A stretch of 64,000 bases of DNA from Vibrio rotiferianus CAIM 577 = LMG 21460 (lineage in GTDB: Bacteria > Pseudomonadota > Gammaproteobacteria > Enterobacterales > Vibrionaceae), in contig NZ_APHW01000007.1 of NCBI RefSeq assembly GCF_002741985.1, positions 38,029-102,028 on the forward strand, in the 5' to 3' direction. Positions 48,181-59,028 of this stretch are shown piece after piece. The notes under the pieces are model-generated. The model ran no database searches and was not told the origin of the DNA. It saw only the letters and a program-made list of their open reading frames with translations. The translations under genes and the position numbers were made by a program. The first letter of the stretch is position 1. The number at the start of each line of letters is the position of its first letter.

Positions 48181-50099
48181 TAGTGCGATACCTTTTTCTT
48201 CGCTGCGTCATCATCTGCAGCAGCTACGTTGTCGTCCAAAACGACTCTGTCGAAGATCTTTCTCACCACCGGAGCACCATTACTTGAGCCACCGCCGGCG
48301 TTTTCTAGTACAACAGTTACCACCACTTTCGGATCGTCAAATGGCGCAAACCCCGTAAATAGAGCGTGGTCTCGTAAGTGTTCTGCAATTTCGTCCGCGT
48401 TGTACTCTTCATTTTCGCCAAGACCAAATACTTGTGCAGTACCTGATTTACCGGCTGTTTGGTAAGTCATGTTGTAGAACGAGCGGCGAGCTGTACCTTT
48501 GGTACCATGGTTAACCAAGCGCATACCTTCTTTGGCCATATTCCAGTATTTATCTGGCACGTTTTGGATAGGAGGGTAGGTCACATACTCAGATGTTTTT
48601 TGCTGTTCAAAATCACCACCATTGTCGATGGTTGCTTTGAGTAAGTGCGGTGCGGTTACAGCGCCTTCATTGACGAGAACCGATGTTGCTTTGGCTATCT
48701 GCATTGGCGTTGCTGTCCAATACCCTTGGCCGATACCAACAGGAATCGTATCGCCCTTGTACCAAGGAGTCTTATGGCGAGCCATCTTCCAATCACGTGT
48801 TGGCATGTTGGCTTTACTTTCTTCGTAAATGTCGATGCCTGTGTAGTCACCAAAGCCAAACATCATCATCCAGTTAGAGATACGGTCAATGCCCATGTCG
48901 TAGGCGATTTGATAGAAGAAAGTATCTACAGATTCTTCAATTGACTTGATGATGTCAACACGACCATGTCCCCAGCGCAGCCAGTCACGGAAAGGGCGAG
49001 TATCTGAGTTTGGAATACGCCAATAACCTGGGTCATTACGAGTTGTTTTAGGTGTGACGACACCTTCTTCCAGAGCCGCCACGGCCATGAATGGCTTAAT
49101 GGTCGAGGCCGGTGGATAAATGCCGAGCGTTGTTCGGTTCACCAAAGGACGGTTCTTATCGTTCAGTAGAGCTCGGTAAGCTTTGCCTGAGATACCATGT
49201 ACAAATGCATTTGGGTCGTAACTTGGGCTCGATACCATTGCAAGTACGCCGTTATCACGAGGATCAAGCACTACTGCACTACCACGTCGAGCATCCAACA
49301 ACTGGTGTACGTACAACTGAAGGTTGATATCGAGGTTCAAGACGATATCTCTACCTGGAATTGGAGGGATATACTTTAGTGTACGGATGACGCGACCACG
49401 GCTGTTGACTTCTACCTCTTGGTAGCCTGCCGTGCCGTGCAGTAGGTCTTCGTAATATTTTTCGATACCTAACTTGCCGATATCGCGGGTTGCTTGGTAG
49501 TTGGCGTCTTTCTCTTCACGAACTAAGCGTTGCATATCGCGGTCATTAATTCGTGATACGTAACCAATGACGTGGGTCAGAACTTCGCCATATGGGTAGT
49601 AACGTTTCAAGGTCGCACTGATCTCAACACCAGGGAAACGGTATTGATTGACAGAAAATACGGCTACTTGCTTTTCATTTAATTGGGTCAAAAGTGGTAC
49701 AGACTTGAAGCGACGTGTACGCTTACGCTCACGTTGAAAGCGTTCTATTTGTTCTGGGGTAATTTCCAGAATGGTTTGTAACCCTTGGATTGTCTCGTCA
49801 ATGTTTTTAATCTTTTCTGGGGTTAACTCCAGGTTATAAACGGGACGGTTTTCAGCAAGTAGCACTCCGTTGCGGTCGTAGATAAGGCCGCGGTTAGGTG
49901 CGATAGGTACCACTTTAATGCGGTTATCGTTGGAACGGGTTTGATAGTCTTGAAATTGGTTGACCTGAATGTTGTACATATTAGCAACTAACAGGCCCAT
50001 CAAGACAACAATACCAAGAAATGCAAAAACAGCACGACTGGCGAACAGGCGTGCTTCTGCTTGGTAATCTCGAATTTGACTGCGGCGTCTACGAATCAT
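48180..50099 (-). CDS. mrdA: Penicillin-binding protein 2
   Basis: PBP2 is the transpeptidase of the elongation complex. The 639-residue protein has one N-terminal membrane helix at about 25-45 and a dimerisation/pedestal region. The transpeptidase domain has catalytic STIK in [10 protein letters not shown] near 330, SVDTFF near 386, and KSGT in [11 protein letters not shown] near 545. It lies 29 bases after rlmH and overlaps rodA. Confidence 0.97.
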   Translation of the reverse strand: MIRRRRSQIRDYQAEARLFASRAVFAFLGIVVLMGLLVANMYNIQVNQFQDYQTRSNDNRIKVVPIAPNRGLIYDRNGVLLAENRPVYNLELTPEKIKNIDETIQGLQTILEITPEQIERFQRERKRTRRFKSVPLLTQLNEKQVAVFSVNQYRFPGVEISATLKRYYPYGEVLTHVIGYVSRINDRDMQRLVREEKDANYQATRDIGKLGIEKYYEDLLHGTAGYQEVEVNSRGRVIRTLKYIPPIPGRDIVLNLDINLQLYVHQLLDARRGSAVVLDPRDNGVLAMVSSPSYDPNAFVHGISGKAYRALLNDKNRPLVNRTTLGIYPPASTIKPFMAVAALEEGVVTPKTTRNDPGYWRIPNSDTRPFRDWLRWGHGRVDIIKSIEESVDTFFYQIAYDMGIDRISNWMMMFGFGDYTGIDIYEESKANMPTRDWKMARHKTPWYKGDTIPVGIGQGYWTATPMQIAKATSVLVNEGAVTAPHLLKATIDNGGDFEQQKTSEYVTYPPIQNVPDKYWNMAKEGMRLVNHGTKGTARRSFYNMTYQTAGKSGTAQVFGLGENEEYNADEIAEHLRDHALFTGFAPFDDPKVVVTVVLENAGGGSSNGAPVVRKIFDRVVLDDNVAAADDDAAKKKVSH

Positions 50100-50128
50100 T
50101 AACGCTTATCTCTACTGCTAAGTCGCTA

Positions 50129-50599
50129 TTATTCGCGGTGGTAAGGGTGGTTAGCTGTAATGCTCCACGCTCGATATAAGCTCTCAGCCATTACGATACG
50201 AACCAGTGGGTGTGGTAATGTCAGTGCCGAAAGTGACCAGCTTTGATCAGCGGCAGCTTTACATGCTGGTGCTAGACCCTCTGGGCCACCGATTAGAATC
50301 GACACATCGCGGCCATCAAGTTTCCACGCTTCTAGCTGTTCTGCTAGTTGTGGGGTATCCCATTTTTTACCCGGAATATCGAGCGTGACGATGCGGCTAC
50401 CTTTTGGTACTGCAGCCAACATTGCTTCGCCTTCTTTTTGTAGAATGCGTGCGATATCTGCGTTTTTACCGCGTTTGCCTGCGGGGATTTCAACCAACTC
50501 GAGTGGCATATCATGTGGGAAGCGACGGCGGTATTCCTGAAAACCTTCTTCGACCCATTTGGGCATTTTTGTGCCAACGGCAATTAGTTGAATTTTCAA
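50129..50599 (-). CDS. rlmH: 23S rRNA pseudouridine-1915 N3-methyltransferase
   Basis: RlmH methylates pseudouridine 1915 in helix 69 of 23S rRNA. The 156-residue SPOUT-fold protein has the SAM-binding knot [10 protein letters not shown] near residue 100 and [20 protein letters not shown] at the C-terminus. Length and start [13 protein letters not shown] are typical. It lies four bases after rsfS, and both act on the large ribosomal subunit. Confidence 0.97.
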   Translation of the reverse strand: MKIQLIAVGTKMPKWVEEGFQEYRRRFPHDMPLELVEIPAGKRGKNADIARILQKEGEAMLAAVPKGSRIVTLDIPGKKWDTPQLAEQLEAWKLDGRDVSILIGGPEGLAPACKAAADQSWSLSALTLPHPLVRIVMAESLYRAWSITANHPYHRE

Positions 50600-50603
50600 A
50601 AGA

Positions 50604-50921
50604 TTAACCCCAGAGTTTTTCTAGTTGGTACAGCTCACGGTGTTCTTCTTGCATCACGTGAAGCATGGCGTCGCCCATGTCTAGGACAACCCATTCACCT
50701 TCATTTTCGCCTTCCATACCTAGTGGCTCTAGACCCGCTTTCTTCACTTCAGATGCGACGTGATCAGCGATAGATGAAACGTGACGCTTAGACGTACCAG
50801 TACAAATGATCATGTAATCTGTCACGCTTGATTTGCCTTCTACATCTAGAATAACAATCTGTTCCGCTTTCATGTCGTCGGCTTTATCGGCTAAAAAGTC
50901 TTTAAGTTCTTCGCGAAGCAC
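50604..50921 (-). CDS. rsfS: Ribosomal silencing factor RsfS
   Basis: RsfS binds ribosomal protein L14 and blocks subunit joining when nutrients are scarce. The 105-residue protein shows [20 protein letters not shown] near residue 35 and [17 protein letters not shown] near 75, the family core. In E. coli nadD (and cobC) separates it from holA; here only 90 bases do. Confidence 0.96.
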   Translation of the reverse strand: MLREELKDFLADKADDMKAEQIVILDVEGKSSVTDYMIICTGTSKRHVSSIADHVASEVKKAGLEPLGMEGENEGEWVVLDMGDAMLHVMQEEHRELYQLEKLWG

Positions 50922-51011
50922 TCGGTTTTCCTCGGTATTTTCGTTTCTATCTGTGGGTGTTTTAACTTAACTGAGCTAAAACTGGTTGCGCACTATATCA
51001 CGCTTTGAAAG

Positions 51012-52031
51012 TTAAATTGCCAGCTTAATATCAGGCGAACAGGTTTCTAGGCTCAATTGATGGATAGTTGGCCACACAGATTCATCATATTGGGTTTTGG
51101 CTTTTATCTCGGCGTGTGCCAATAGAGATAAAAGCGCGCAAATTCGGGAGGCTGACAGACGAGTCAGCGCAGCATTGTAAAATGGACGTTTGTTTTGCCA
51201 CACTCGATGTTTTTCAAACACCTGAATCATGCCCATTTGGGTAAGATCTCGGTGCATGTTGAGTAGTTGGTTGAACTCTTTCTGTACACTGCGGATCAGA
51301 ATAACGGCTTCTATACCTTCTGCTTCCAGCTGACGCAGGATGCGTTGTGCACGGTTGGCTTTACCTGCAAGTAGGGCATCAATCCAGTGGAATGTCGTAA
51401 AGTGGTTGTGGCGGCTAAGTGATTCTTCGAGTCGCACAACCGTCAGTTCGCCATCTGGATAGAGCAAAGCGAGTTTCTCTAAACTTTGCGATAGTGCGAA
51501 CAAATTACCCTCGTGCCACTGGGCCAACATTTGCAGTGATTGCTGATCAGCTTTTAATCCCAAGGTTCGGCAGCGTGCTTGCACAAACATCGGCAAGCGT
51601 TGCAAATCGGGTGTTAGGCAGCTGACCCAGTCACCTTTTGCACTAAGTGCTTTGAACCATTTCGCGTTCTCTTGTGCTTTGGTCAGTTTGCTACCGACGA
51701 TTACCAGCATGATGTCTTCATGTAGCATGTCACACAAAGTTTGCAGCTCTTTGCTAACCGTTGTGGTCACGCCACTCTCTGGCAGCTCAAGCTCAATCAA
51801 CTGACGGCTTGAGAATAGGCTTAGCGCTTGGCAACAGTCGTACACTTGATTCCAATCTAAGCTGGTATCAACTGAAAAACGATGCCTTTCTTCGAAGCCT
51901 TGTTGGCGAGCCATATCCTGAATCGCTTGGCGGCTTTCCTGAATCAACAGCGGTTCATTACCAAAAATTAGGTAAACTTGCTTGATATGCTTAGCTAGGT
52001 GCTCGGCCAGTTTATCGGCAAAAATTCGCAT
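51012..52031 (-). CDS. holA: DNA polymerase III delta subunit
   Basis: HolA is the clamp-loader subunit that opens the sliding clamp. The 339-residue protein has the N-terminal start VYLIFGNEPLLIQE, followed by an AAA+-like fold without a working P-loop, and the C-terminal collar domain. It begins three bases after lptE, as in E. coli. Its function is clear from length, order and sequence pattern. Confidence 0.96.
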   Translation of the reverse strand: MRIFADKLAEHLAKHIKQVYLIFGNEPLLIQESRQAIQDMARQQGFEERHRFSVDTSLDWNQVYDCCQALSLFSSRQLIELELPESGVTTTVSKELQTLCDMLHEDIMLVIVGSKLTKAQENAKWFKALSAKGDWVSCLTPDLQRLPMFVQARCRTLGLKADQQSLQMLAQWHEGNLFALSQSLEKLALLYPDGELTVVRLEESLSRHNHFTTFHWIDALLAGKANRAQRILRQLEAEGIEAVILIRSVQKEFNQLLNMHRDLTQMGMIQVFEKHRVWQNKRPFYNAALTRLSASRICALLSLLAHAEIKAKTQYDESVWPTIHQLSLETCSPDIKLAI

Positions 52032-52034
52032 AAG

Positions 52035-52577
52035 TTATGACTTATTTACTTCTGGCTTGAGTACGATTTCATCTGAGTTATATTCAGCCTTGATACGACC
52101 TAACTGGCGCATCATTTGTGATGCTGCTTGTTGGCGCATTTCATCTTCAATTACGTCACGCTCTACTGATTTTGCCAGTGCGGTTAGCGGGTTATCGAGG
52201 TAGTTACGGTTAACGGTTGTTGTGAAGGTTTTTGCACCGACTTCAGGAATTGTCACACGATAAACAACGTTATAAGTAAGTTCTTTTTCTGCCGCGCGGC
52301 TGTTTTGATACAGAGAAAGTGTACGCTCTCCTATGCTTTCTGAAATAAGAGTTAGGTTGGGGATTTTAGAAGATGGCATTACTAGGTTTACTTTATTGAG
52401 CTCTAGTTGAGCGTACACGTATCGTGTCAGAGGACTGTATTTGTCGTAACTTGTAAATGACATGGTGTGCAGTTCTTCCGGAACGGAATACTCGCCACGA
52501 AGGTGAAAACCACAGGCAGAAAGAAGCCCCGCTAATACCAATACCACTGGTAGTTTAATCAAAGAGAAAAAGCGCAT
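52035..52577 (-). CDS. lptE: LPS-assembly lipoprotein LptE
   Basis: LptE plugs the LptD barrel that places LPS in the outer membrane. The 180-residue protein has a signal peptide ending in LLSAC (cysteine 22), then GFHLRGEYSVPEELHTM, the usual LptE start. It lies between leuS and holA. Two hairpins lie in the 171-base gap after leuS, so it may have its own promoter or be attenuated. Confidence 0.95.
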   Translation of the reverse strand: MRFFSLIKLPVVLVLAGLLSACGFHLRGEYSVPEELHTMSFTSYDKYSPLTRYVYAQLELNKVNLVMPSSKIPNLTLISESIGERTLSLYQNSRAAEKELTYNVVYRVTIPEVGAKTFTTTVNRNYLDNPLTALAKSVERDVIEDEMRQQAASQMMRQLGRIKAEYNSDEIVLKPEVNKS

Positions 52578-52608
52578 TGATTGTATTCATCCTAAATTGA
52601 AGGGGTTA

Positions 52609-52647
52609 TTTACCTTAAACCACTCGGCGTGAATGGTTTAAGGTAAA
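52609..52647. other. Long inverted repeat in the leuS-lptE gap
   Basis: TTTACCTTAAACCA and TGGTTTAAGGTAAA are perfect 14-base arms around an 11-base loop, right beside a second hairpin. There is no T-run, so it may be an mRNA processing or stability element. Confidence 0.6.
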
Positions 52648-52676
52648 TAAACAGGGTAGCGAACTACCCTGTTTAA
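52647..52676 (-). terminator. Probable leuS terminator or attenuator
   Basis: AAACAGGGTAG and CTACCCTGTTT flank a four-base loop that reads TTCG on the minus strand. It is positioned after leuS and before lptE. Confidence 0.65.
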
Positions 52677-52748
52677 TGACTCCTAGCATGCGAATTGGTT
52701 CGCGTTGCTTTGAGTTATTGCAAGCTGTGTTTCGTTTTTAGCGAAAGA

Positions 52749-55322
52749 CTAGTTTGCAACGATGTTCAGCAGTTTACCTGGTACGTAAATTACTTTACGG
52801 ATAGTTAGGCCATCTGTGAACTTAGTAACGTTTTCATCGTTTAGACCAAGCTCTTCCACTTGTTCTTTTGTTGCGTCTGCTGCAACAGTCAGTTTCGCAC
52901 GTAGCTTACCGTTTACTTGAACAACGATAGTTTTCTCGTCTTCAACCAGTGCTTTCTCGTCGAACGTTGGCCATACAGCGTTATCGATGTCGGCTTCACC
53001 TAGCGCAGCCCATAGCTCGTATGAGATGTGCGGAGTGATTGGGTAAAGCATTGCAACTACAGCTTTTAGCGCTTCATCAAGGATTGCACGATCTTGTGCA
53101 GATTCTTGAGGTGCTTTCGCTAGCTTGTTCATCAGTTCCATGATCGCAGCGATTGCTGTGTTGAACGTTTGACGACGAGCGATATCGTCAGTCACTTTCG
53201 CGATAGTCTTATGAACGTCACGGCGAAGTGCTTTTTGGTCACCAGAAAGTGCTGCTGCATCTACTGCTTCTGCTGCGCCTTTTGATGTGTGCTCGTTCAC
53301 TAGTTTCCAAACACGTTTTAGGAAGCGGTTAGCACCTTCTACGCCAGACTCTTGCCATTCAAGTGTCATGTCTGCAGGAGATGCGAACATCATGAATAGA
53401 CGCACTGTGTCTGCACCGTACTTATCTACCATCTCTTGAGGGTCGATGCCGTTGTTTTTCGACTTAGACATTTTGATCATGCCTGAGTGCGTAACATCGC
53501 GGCCTTCAGTGTCTTTAGCTGAAGTAATACGGCCTTTACCGTCACGCTCAACAGCAACATCTGTTGGTGCAACCCACTCTTTACCGCCTTTCTCGTTCTC
53601 GAAGTAGAACGCGTCTGCTAGTACCATGCCTTGACACAGTAGTTGCTTGAACGGTTCGTCAGACGTTACGTAGCCTGCATCACGTAGTAGTTTGTGGAAG
53701 AAGCGAGAGTACAGTAGGTGCATACAAGCGTGCTCGATACCACCGATGTACTGGTCTACTGGTAGCCAGTAGTTTGCTTTTTCTGGATCTAGGATGTCGT
53801 CAGCTTGTGGTGAACAGTAACGCGCGTAGTACCAAGAAGATTCCATGAACGTGTCGAACGTATCTGTCTCACGTAGAGCAGGTTCGCCGTTAAAGGTTGT
53901 CTTCGCCCATTCTTTGTCTGCTTTGATTGGGCTCGTTACGCCGTCCATTACCACGTCCTCTGGAAGGATTACTGGTAGTTGGTCTGCTGGTACTGGGTGA
54001 ACTTCACCGTCTTCAGTGGTTACCATTGGGATTGGTGCACCCCAGTAACGTTGACGAGATACACCCCAGTCACGTAGACGGAAGTTAACTGTCTTAGTGC
54101 CTTTGCCTTCTGCTTCTAGCTTCGCTGCGATTGCATCGAACGCCGCTTGGAACTCTAGGCCGTCGAATTCACCTGAATCGAACAGTACACCTTTCTCTGT
54201 GTATGCTGCTTCAGAGATGTCTAGCTCGCTGCCATCAACTGGCTTGATAACAGGCACGATGTCTAGACCGTACTTAGTTGCGAACTCGAAGTCACGTTGG
54301 TCGTGTGCAGGTACTGCCATTACAGCGCCTGTACCGTAGTCCATCAGTACGAAGTTTGCTACGTAAACAGGAACTTCACGGCCGTTCAATGGGTGAATAG
54401 CAGTAAGGCCAGTCGCCATACCTTTCTTCTCCATTGTCGCAAGCTCAGCTTCCGCTACTTTGTTGTTCTTACACTCGTCGATGAACGCTGCAAGCTCAGG
54501 ATTGTTCTCTGCTGCTACTGCTGCCAGAGGGTGACCTGCTGCGATACCCACGTAAGTCACACCCATTAGTGTGTCTGGACGTGTTGTGTAAACTTCTAGG
54601 TCTTGTTGACCCTTAACTTCAAACTTAAGCTCAACACCTTCAGAGCGACCGATCCAGTTGCGCTGCATGGTTTTAACCATTTCAGGCCAACCGTCTAGGT
54701 TATCTAGATCGTCTAGTAGCTCTTGAGCGTATTCAGTGATCTTGATGAACCACTGTGGAATTTCTTTTTGCTCTACAGGCGTGTCACAACGCCAGCAGCA
54801 GCCGTCTTCAACCTGTTCGTTTGCAAGAACAGTTTGGTCGTTTGGACACCAGTTAACAGAAGAAGTCTTCTTGTACACTAGGCCTTTATTGTAAAGCTTA
54901 GTGAAGAACTCTTGTTCCCAACGGTAGTACTCAGGAGTACACGTTGCGAATTCACGGTTCCAGTCGTAACCAAAGCCTAGAAGCTTAAGTTGGTTCTTCA
55001 TGTACTCAATGTTTTCGTAAGTCCATGGTGCAGGCGCAGTGTTGTTTTTAACTGCAGCGTTCTCTGCAGGTAGACCAAACGCATCCCAACCAATTGGTTG
55101 CATTACGTTTTTGCCTTGTAGGCGTTGGAAACGAGATACTACGTCACCGATGGTGTAGTTACGCACGTGACCCATGTGCAGTCGACCACTTGGGTATGGG
55201 AACATGGATAGACAGTAGAATTTTTCTTTATTTGGGTCTTCACTTACAACAAAGGTCTTGTTGTCATCCCAGTGCTTTTGAACTTTCTGTTCAAGGTCTT
55301 GTGGATTGTATTGTTCTTGCAT
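52749..55322 (-). CDS. leuS: Leucyl-tRNA synthetase
   Basis: LeuS charges tRNA-Leu; four or more tRNA-Leu genes lie at the end of this window. The 857-residue class I synthetase has the HIGH-type motif [11 protein letters not shown] near residue 47, an editing domain at about 220-415 with [13 protein letters not shown], and KMSKS in [11 protein letters not shown] near 617. The length is normal. It is the first gene of the block running down to lipA. Confidence 0.98.
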   Translation of the reverse strand: MQEQYNPQDLEQKVQKHWDDNKTFVVSEDPNKEKFYCLSMFPYPSGRLHMGHVRNYTIGDVVSRFQRLQGKNVMQPIGWDAFGLPAENAAVKNNTAPAPWTYENIEYMKNQLKLLGFGYDWNREFATCTPEYYRWEQEFFTKLYNKGLVYKKTSSVNWCPNDQTVLANEQVEDGCCWRCDTPVEQKEIPQWFIKITEYAQELLDDLDNLDGWPEMVKTMQRNWIGRSEGVELKFEVKGQQDLEVYTTRPDTLMGVTYVGIAAGHPLAAVAAENNPELAAFIDECKNNKVAEAELATMEKKGMATGLTAIHPLNGREVPVYVANFVLMDYGTGAVMAVPAHDQRDFEFATKYGLDIVPVIKPVDGSELDISEAAYTEKGVLFDSGEFDGLEFQAAFDAIAAKLEAEGKGTKTVNFRLRDWGVSRQRYWGAPIPMVTTEDGEVHPVPADQLPVILPEDVVMDGVTSPIKADKEWAKTTFNGEPALRETDTFDTFMESSWYYARYCSPQADDILDPEKANYWLPVDQYIGGIEHACMHLLYSRFFHKLLRDAGYVTSDEPFKQLLCQGMVLADAFYFENEKGGKEWVAPTDVAVERDGKGRITSAKDTEGRDVTHSGMIKMSKSKNNGIDPQEMVDKYGADTVRLFMMFASPADMTLEWQESGVEGANRFLKRVWKLVNEHTSKGAAEAVDAAALSGDQKALRRDVHKTIAKVTDDIARRQTFNTAIAAIMELMNKLAKAPQESAQDRAILDEALKAVVAMLYPITPHISYELWAALGEADIDNAVWPTFDEKALVEDEKTIVVQVNGKLRAKLTVAADATKEQVEELGLNDENVTKFTDGLTIRKVIYVPGKLLNIVAN

Positions 55323-55476
55323 CGATGGTATCCGGTTATCTTGGAATTTGTGAGTTCGGTTAGAACAGACTTTAATAGATCATCATAGAATACCTAAAGC
55401 TAGGGATCACAACAATAGCCAATCTATACCCATGTACCTTGAATTGGTGCTGGCAGTAGAAAGATGGAGGTCAGTT

Positions 55477-55947
55477 ATGCCTAAACGCAAAGCAGGTTAT
55501 GAGGAAATGCTCGAGGATGTGATTGAAACCTTGAAGCACAGTCCGGATGAAGTTAACAAAGTGTTCGAAACGTCGGGCAAAGTGGTGGATGCAGCCAACG
55601 ACATGACCAAAGATGAACTCTCGTTGATCTCTGCTTATGTCAAAGCGGATTTGAAAGAGTTTTCAGACAGCTATGAAGAAGGAAAGAGCGGACCTTTCTA
55701 CCTCACGATTGCTGATTCAATCTGGCAGGGTCTGCTCGATATTACCGACCGAACCAAAGTGGAGTGGGTAGAATTATTTGATGATCTAGAGCATCAAGGA
55801 CTTTATGAAGCGGGCGAGGTGATTGGTCTTGGTACTTTAGTCTGTGACGAATGTGGTCACAAAACGACGTACAACCATCCAACCATCATCATCCCATGTA
55901 TTAAGTGCAATCATACGGGCTTTAGTCGTCAATCTCTTAAGCCATAG
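55477..55947 (+). CDS. ybeL: YbeL-like zinc-ribbon protein (DUF1451)
   Basis: A 156-residue cytoplasmic protein of unknown function. The first 115 residues are acidic and helical; the C-terminus holds a zinc ribbon with CDECGH near 123 and CIKCNH near 141. I start it at ATG 55477 behind TGGAGG; 15 codons upstream are not conserved. It diverges from leuS, as ybeL does in E. coli, and is followed by a two-way terminator. Confidence 0.88.
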   Translation: MPKRKAGYEEMLEDVIETLKHSPDEVNKVFETSGKVVDAANDMTKDELSLISAYVKADLKEFSDSYEEGKSGPFYLTIADSIWQGLLDITDRTKVEWVELFDDLEHQGLYEAGEVIGLGTLVCDECGHKTTYNHPTIIIPCIKCNHTGFSRQSLKP

Positions 55948-55963
55948 TGGACGTTAGCAAACG

Positions 55964-55998
55964 AAATAAAAAAGAGGCTCAAGAGCCTCTTTTTTTGT
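55964..55998. terminator. Two-way terminator between the ybeL-like gene and lnt
   Basis: AAAAAAGAGGCTC and GAGCCTCTTTTTTT pair with a minimal loop, ending both converging transcripts. Confidence 0.9.
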
Positions 55999-57519
55999 TT
56001 ATGACTTTTTCTTTCTTGGTAACCACCAAGCGAGCATCAAACTCAATCCAGCCCAAATATACAGCGGCCAAGTTCCCACGACTCGATATGGCGTTTGTCC
56101 ATCTGTAGGAACAAGTTCTGCGCGTAGTACTGCGGTCTCAAACTGAGGAATTTGTTCGATGATCTTACCTTTATGGTCAGTTACGGCGGTTAAACCATTA
56201 TTGGTAGAGCGAATCAGCGGTTTACCAAGCTCTAATGCACGCATACGAGCGATTTCCATGTGTTGCAGTGGACCAATCGAATGACCAAACCACGCGTCAT
56301 TAGACAGGGTTAGGATGAAGTCGGTATCGTCAGTGACGTTCTGACGCACTTGCTCACTGAAAATGATCTCGTAACACAGCGCAGGATCCATATGCTTACC
56401 ATTCGCCACAATGTTTGGTTGAATGAAATCGCCACGGCTGAAGGAAGACATTGGTAAGTTAAAGAATGGTGCCAATGGGCGCAGTACATCCTCAAACGGT
56501 ACAAACTCACCAAACGGAAGTAAGTGATGTTTGTGGTAGCGTTTGTCCATATCAAAGCTGTAGTCGCCGTATGGAGTTACACCTAAAGATAAAATGCTGT
56601 TGTAGAACTGGCCGTCTTCACCTTGGTTAACGACACCAGTGATGATGGCACTGTTATTTATCTTTGCAGCTGCATCAATGTTCCTTAGGAAAGATGGTAC
56701 TTCGATTTCAAACGCAGGAATCGCAGCTTCTGGCCATACAATGATGTCAGCATCCCAGTTCTCGCGAGTGAGGTCTGCGTATTTCATGATGGTTGGCCAG
56801 CGTTGGCTTGGTAGCCATTTTAGTTTTTGGTCAACGTTGCCTTGGATAAGAGCTACTTTAGTGGAGTCTCCTACGCGCGGTGTTACCCAATCGTATTGGC
56901 GAATACCAAAGCCAGTACTTAACAACACGGCAGGGATGATGACCACCAACCACTGTTTGTTAATCCAAGCATACGCTAGCGCGCCAGCGCTGATCATGAT
57001 GAACAGGGTTAGTAGTTCTACACCACCAATAGGCGCAAAGCTAGCGAATGGCGCGTCAATTTGGCTGTAGCCAAGCCATAGCCACGGGAAGCCTGTCATT
57101 ACCCAGCCACGTAACCAGTCGGTGACTAGCCATAATGCAGGGGCAGCAAGCAGCGCTTTGCTTAGGGTAAACTCTGGGAAGAACTTGTTGCTGAGCCATG
57201 CAAACAGGCCAGTGTAAACCGACAAGTAAGCGATCAATAAGCCCATGAGGAAGACGTTTGCAATCAGCGGCATGCCGCCAAAGCCAGCAATGCTGACGTA
57301 AACCCAGCTTACACCCGTTGCAAATTGACCTAGCCCCCAGGCATAACCTATCCAAAGCGCGCGCTTAGGCGATTGGTTTGCAAGAAGAATAAGCAGGATA
57401 GCAGGGCTAAGTATGGCGATTGGCCATAACTGGTAAGGGGCAAATGCTAGGGTAGTGGAGGCGCCAACAAAAGCGGCCACTAAGGGCCGCTTGAGGCGAT
57501 GAAAGAGTACATTCATCAT
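55999..57519 (-). CDS. lnt: Apolipoprotein N-acyltransferase
   Basis: Lnt adds the third acyl chain to the N-terminal cysteine of lipoproteins in the inner membrane. The 506-residue protein has about six N-terminal membrane helices and a periplasmic nitrilase-like domain. The triad is visible as Glu in WPEAAIP near 264, Lys in [15 protein letters not shown] near 333, and Cys in LCYEIIF near 382. The last helix is at the C-terminus. Many proteins coded here (MetQ, RlpA, LptE, the nucleotidase) are its substrates. Confidence 0.96.
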   Translation of the reverse strand: MMNVLFHRLKRPLVAAFVGASTTLAFAPYQLWPIAILSPAILLILLANQSPKRALWIGYAWGLGQFATGVSWVYVSIAGFGGMPLIANVFLMGLLIAYLSVYTGLFAWLSNKFFPEFTLSKALLAAPALWLVTDWLRGWVMTGFPWLWLGYSQIDAPFASFAPIGGVELLTLFIMISAGALAYAWINKQWLVVIIPAVLLSTGFGIRQYDWVTPRVGDSTKVALIQGNVDQKLKWLPSQRWPTIMKYADLTRENWDADIIVWPEAAIPAFEIEVPSFLRNIDAAAKINNSAIITGVVNQGEDGQFYNSILSLGVTPYGDYSFDMDKRYHKHHLLPFGEFVPFEDVLRPLAPFFNLPMSSFSRGDFIQPNIVANGKHMDPALCYEIIFSEQVRQNVTDDTDFILTLSNDAWFGHSIGPLQHMEIARMRALELGKPLIRSTNNGLTAVTDHKGKIIEQIPQFETAVLRAELVPTDGQTPYRVVGTWPLYIWAGLSLMLAWWLPRKKKS

Positions 57520-57600
57520 TTTATTTTTCTGATATTCCCGATGTTAGGGTATCGCGTTACTCTTGAGTGGCTTCAACCAGCTTTTCTTCGTCTGGAATCG

Positions 57601-58455
57601 TCACCTGAAGTTGAATGACACGACGGTTATCGCTGCAGTTACTTTGAAGCTGTACGCTTCGATTTCAACTACTTCGCCGCGCGATGGTAAGTGACCAAAA
57701 GCAGTCATTACCATGCCGCCAACGGTATCTACTTCTTCATCGCTGAAGTCGGTACCGAATGTCTCATTAAACTCTTCAATGGTTGTCAGAGCTCTGACAG
57801 CAAACGTGTGCTTGCTTAGTTTACGGATATCGGTTTCTTCATCGTCATCGAACTCATCTTCAATATCCCCTACGATTTCTTCAAGGATATCTTCGATGGT
57901 TACGAGACCAGAAACACCGCCGAATTCATCGACAACAATTGCCATGTGATAACGTTCTTCACGGAACTCTTTTAGCAGGCGGTCGACACGTTTACTTTCC
58001 GGTACCACGACTGCTGGTCGAATTACTTCTTCGATATCAAATGGGTTACTGCCTGAGCCCAAGTATTTGAGTAAGTCCTTCGCTAGTAGAATGCCTTCCA
58101 CATGGTCTTTATCTTCGCTGATCACTGGGTAGCGAGAGTGTTGAGCGTCAGTGATTAGTGCGATCAAAGTATCAAGATCGTCTGTGCGCTCAACAGTAAC
58201 CATTTGCGAACGCGGGATCATGATGTCACGCACGCGCATTTCGGAGATTTCCATAACACCTTCAAGCATGTCGCGGGTGTCGTGGTCAATCAGGTCATTG
58301 ATTTCAGAGTCACGGATTACATCCACAAGCTCTTGGCGGTCTTTTGGTTCGCCTTGAAATAGTTGACCTAGACGTTCAAAGAAGGACTTTCTACTCGGAC
58401 CTTCTGCCTTTTCTTTCTTGCCTTCATTAGAAGAGGGAGAATTATCTTCGTTCAT
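57601..58455 (-). CDS. corC: CBS/CorC_HlyC protein CorC (YbeX), frame broken near the 3' end
   Basis: CorC has two CBS domains (about residues 70-195) and a C-terminal CorC_HlyC domain, and is linked to cobalt/magnesium efflux and ribosome biogenesis. As read it is 284 residues and ends [12 protein letters not shown]. The last ten or so residues are not family-like. If one G is restored near 57630, the frame continues [17 protein letters not shown] and stops at 57557, giving about 299 residues with the expected end. So a one-base deletion or an error has changed the C-terminal strand. The rest of the protein is intact. It lies between lnt and ybeY. Confidence 0.88.
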   Translation of the reverse strand: MNEDNSPSSNEGKKEKAEGPSRKSFFERLGQLFQGEPKDRQELVDVIRDSEINDLIDHDTRDMLEGVMEISEMRVRDIMIPRSQMVTVERTDDLDTLIALITDAQHSRYPVISEDKDHVEGILLAKDLLKYLGSGSNPFDIEEVIRPAVVVPESKRVDRLLKEFREERYHMAIVVDEFGGVSGLVTIEDILEEIVGDIEDEFDDDEETDIRKLSKHTFAVRALTTIEEFNETFGTDFSDEEVDTVGGMVMTAFGHLPSRGEVVEIEAYSFKVTAAITVVSFNFR

Positions 58456-58561
58456 TGTTTCTCAATTAAGTAACGCTATCAGATGTGTGATAGCTCACAT
58501 AGAAAGACGAGCACGAGATGGTTATCTGGGTGGTTCGCCTTTCCCTGTCGAGCAACCAAAG

Positions 58562-59026
58562 TTACTCTTTTTCAGCAATATACGGGTCTTCATAACCCAT
58601 ACCTTGCATGATTTCTGTTTCGAGGGATTCCATCTCTTCAGCTTCATCATCCTCGATATGGTCATAACCTAGCAGATGCAAGCTGCCATGTACAACCATA
58701 TGCGCCCAATGTGCTAGTAGAGGCTTGTTCTGCTCTACTGCCTCTTTTTCAACAACTTGGCGACAGATGATCAAATCGCCTAGTAGGTCCATTTCCATAC
58801 CCGGTGGTACTTCGAATGGGAAAGACAGCACATTGGTCGGCTTATCTTTACCACGGTATTCGTGGTTTAGCTCGTGACTTTCTTGCTCGTCGACAATACG
58901 AATTGTCAGTTCCGCTTGTGGTTGGAAAAGAGGGATAGTCTTATCTAGCCACAATTGGAAATCTTGCTCAGAAGGTAAGCCTTCTTCATTTTCGACTGCC
59001 AGTTGCAAATCAAGTTCAATTGCCAT
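58562..59026 (-). CDS. ybeY: Endoribonuclease YbeY
   Basis: YbeY is a metal-dependent RNase used in 16S rRNA 3' end maturation and ribosome quality control. The 154-residue protein carries the H3XH5XH zinc motif as [11 protein letters not shown] near residue 114. The conserved arginine lies upstream, in the [18 protein letters not shown] segment near 54. It begins two bases after ybeZ. Confidence 0.97.
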   Translation of the reverse strand: MAIELDLQLAVENEEGLPSEQDFQLWLDKTIPLFQPQAELTIRIVDEQESHELNHEYRGKDKPTNVLSFPFEVPPGMEMDLLGDLIICRQVVEKEAVEQNKPLLAHWAHMVVHGSLHLLGYDHIEDDEAEEMESLETEIMQGMGYEDPYIAEKE

Positions 59027-59028
59027 GG

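Noticed and set aside
48229..49379. Several open frames on the plus strand inside mrdA
   Set aside because: They mirror the codon structure of mrdA, have no ribosome sites and match no family.
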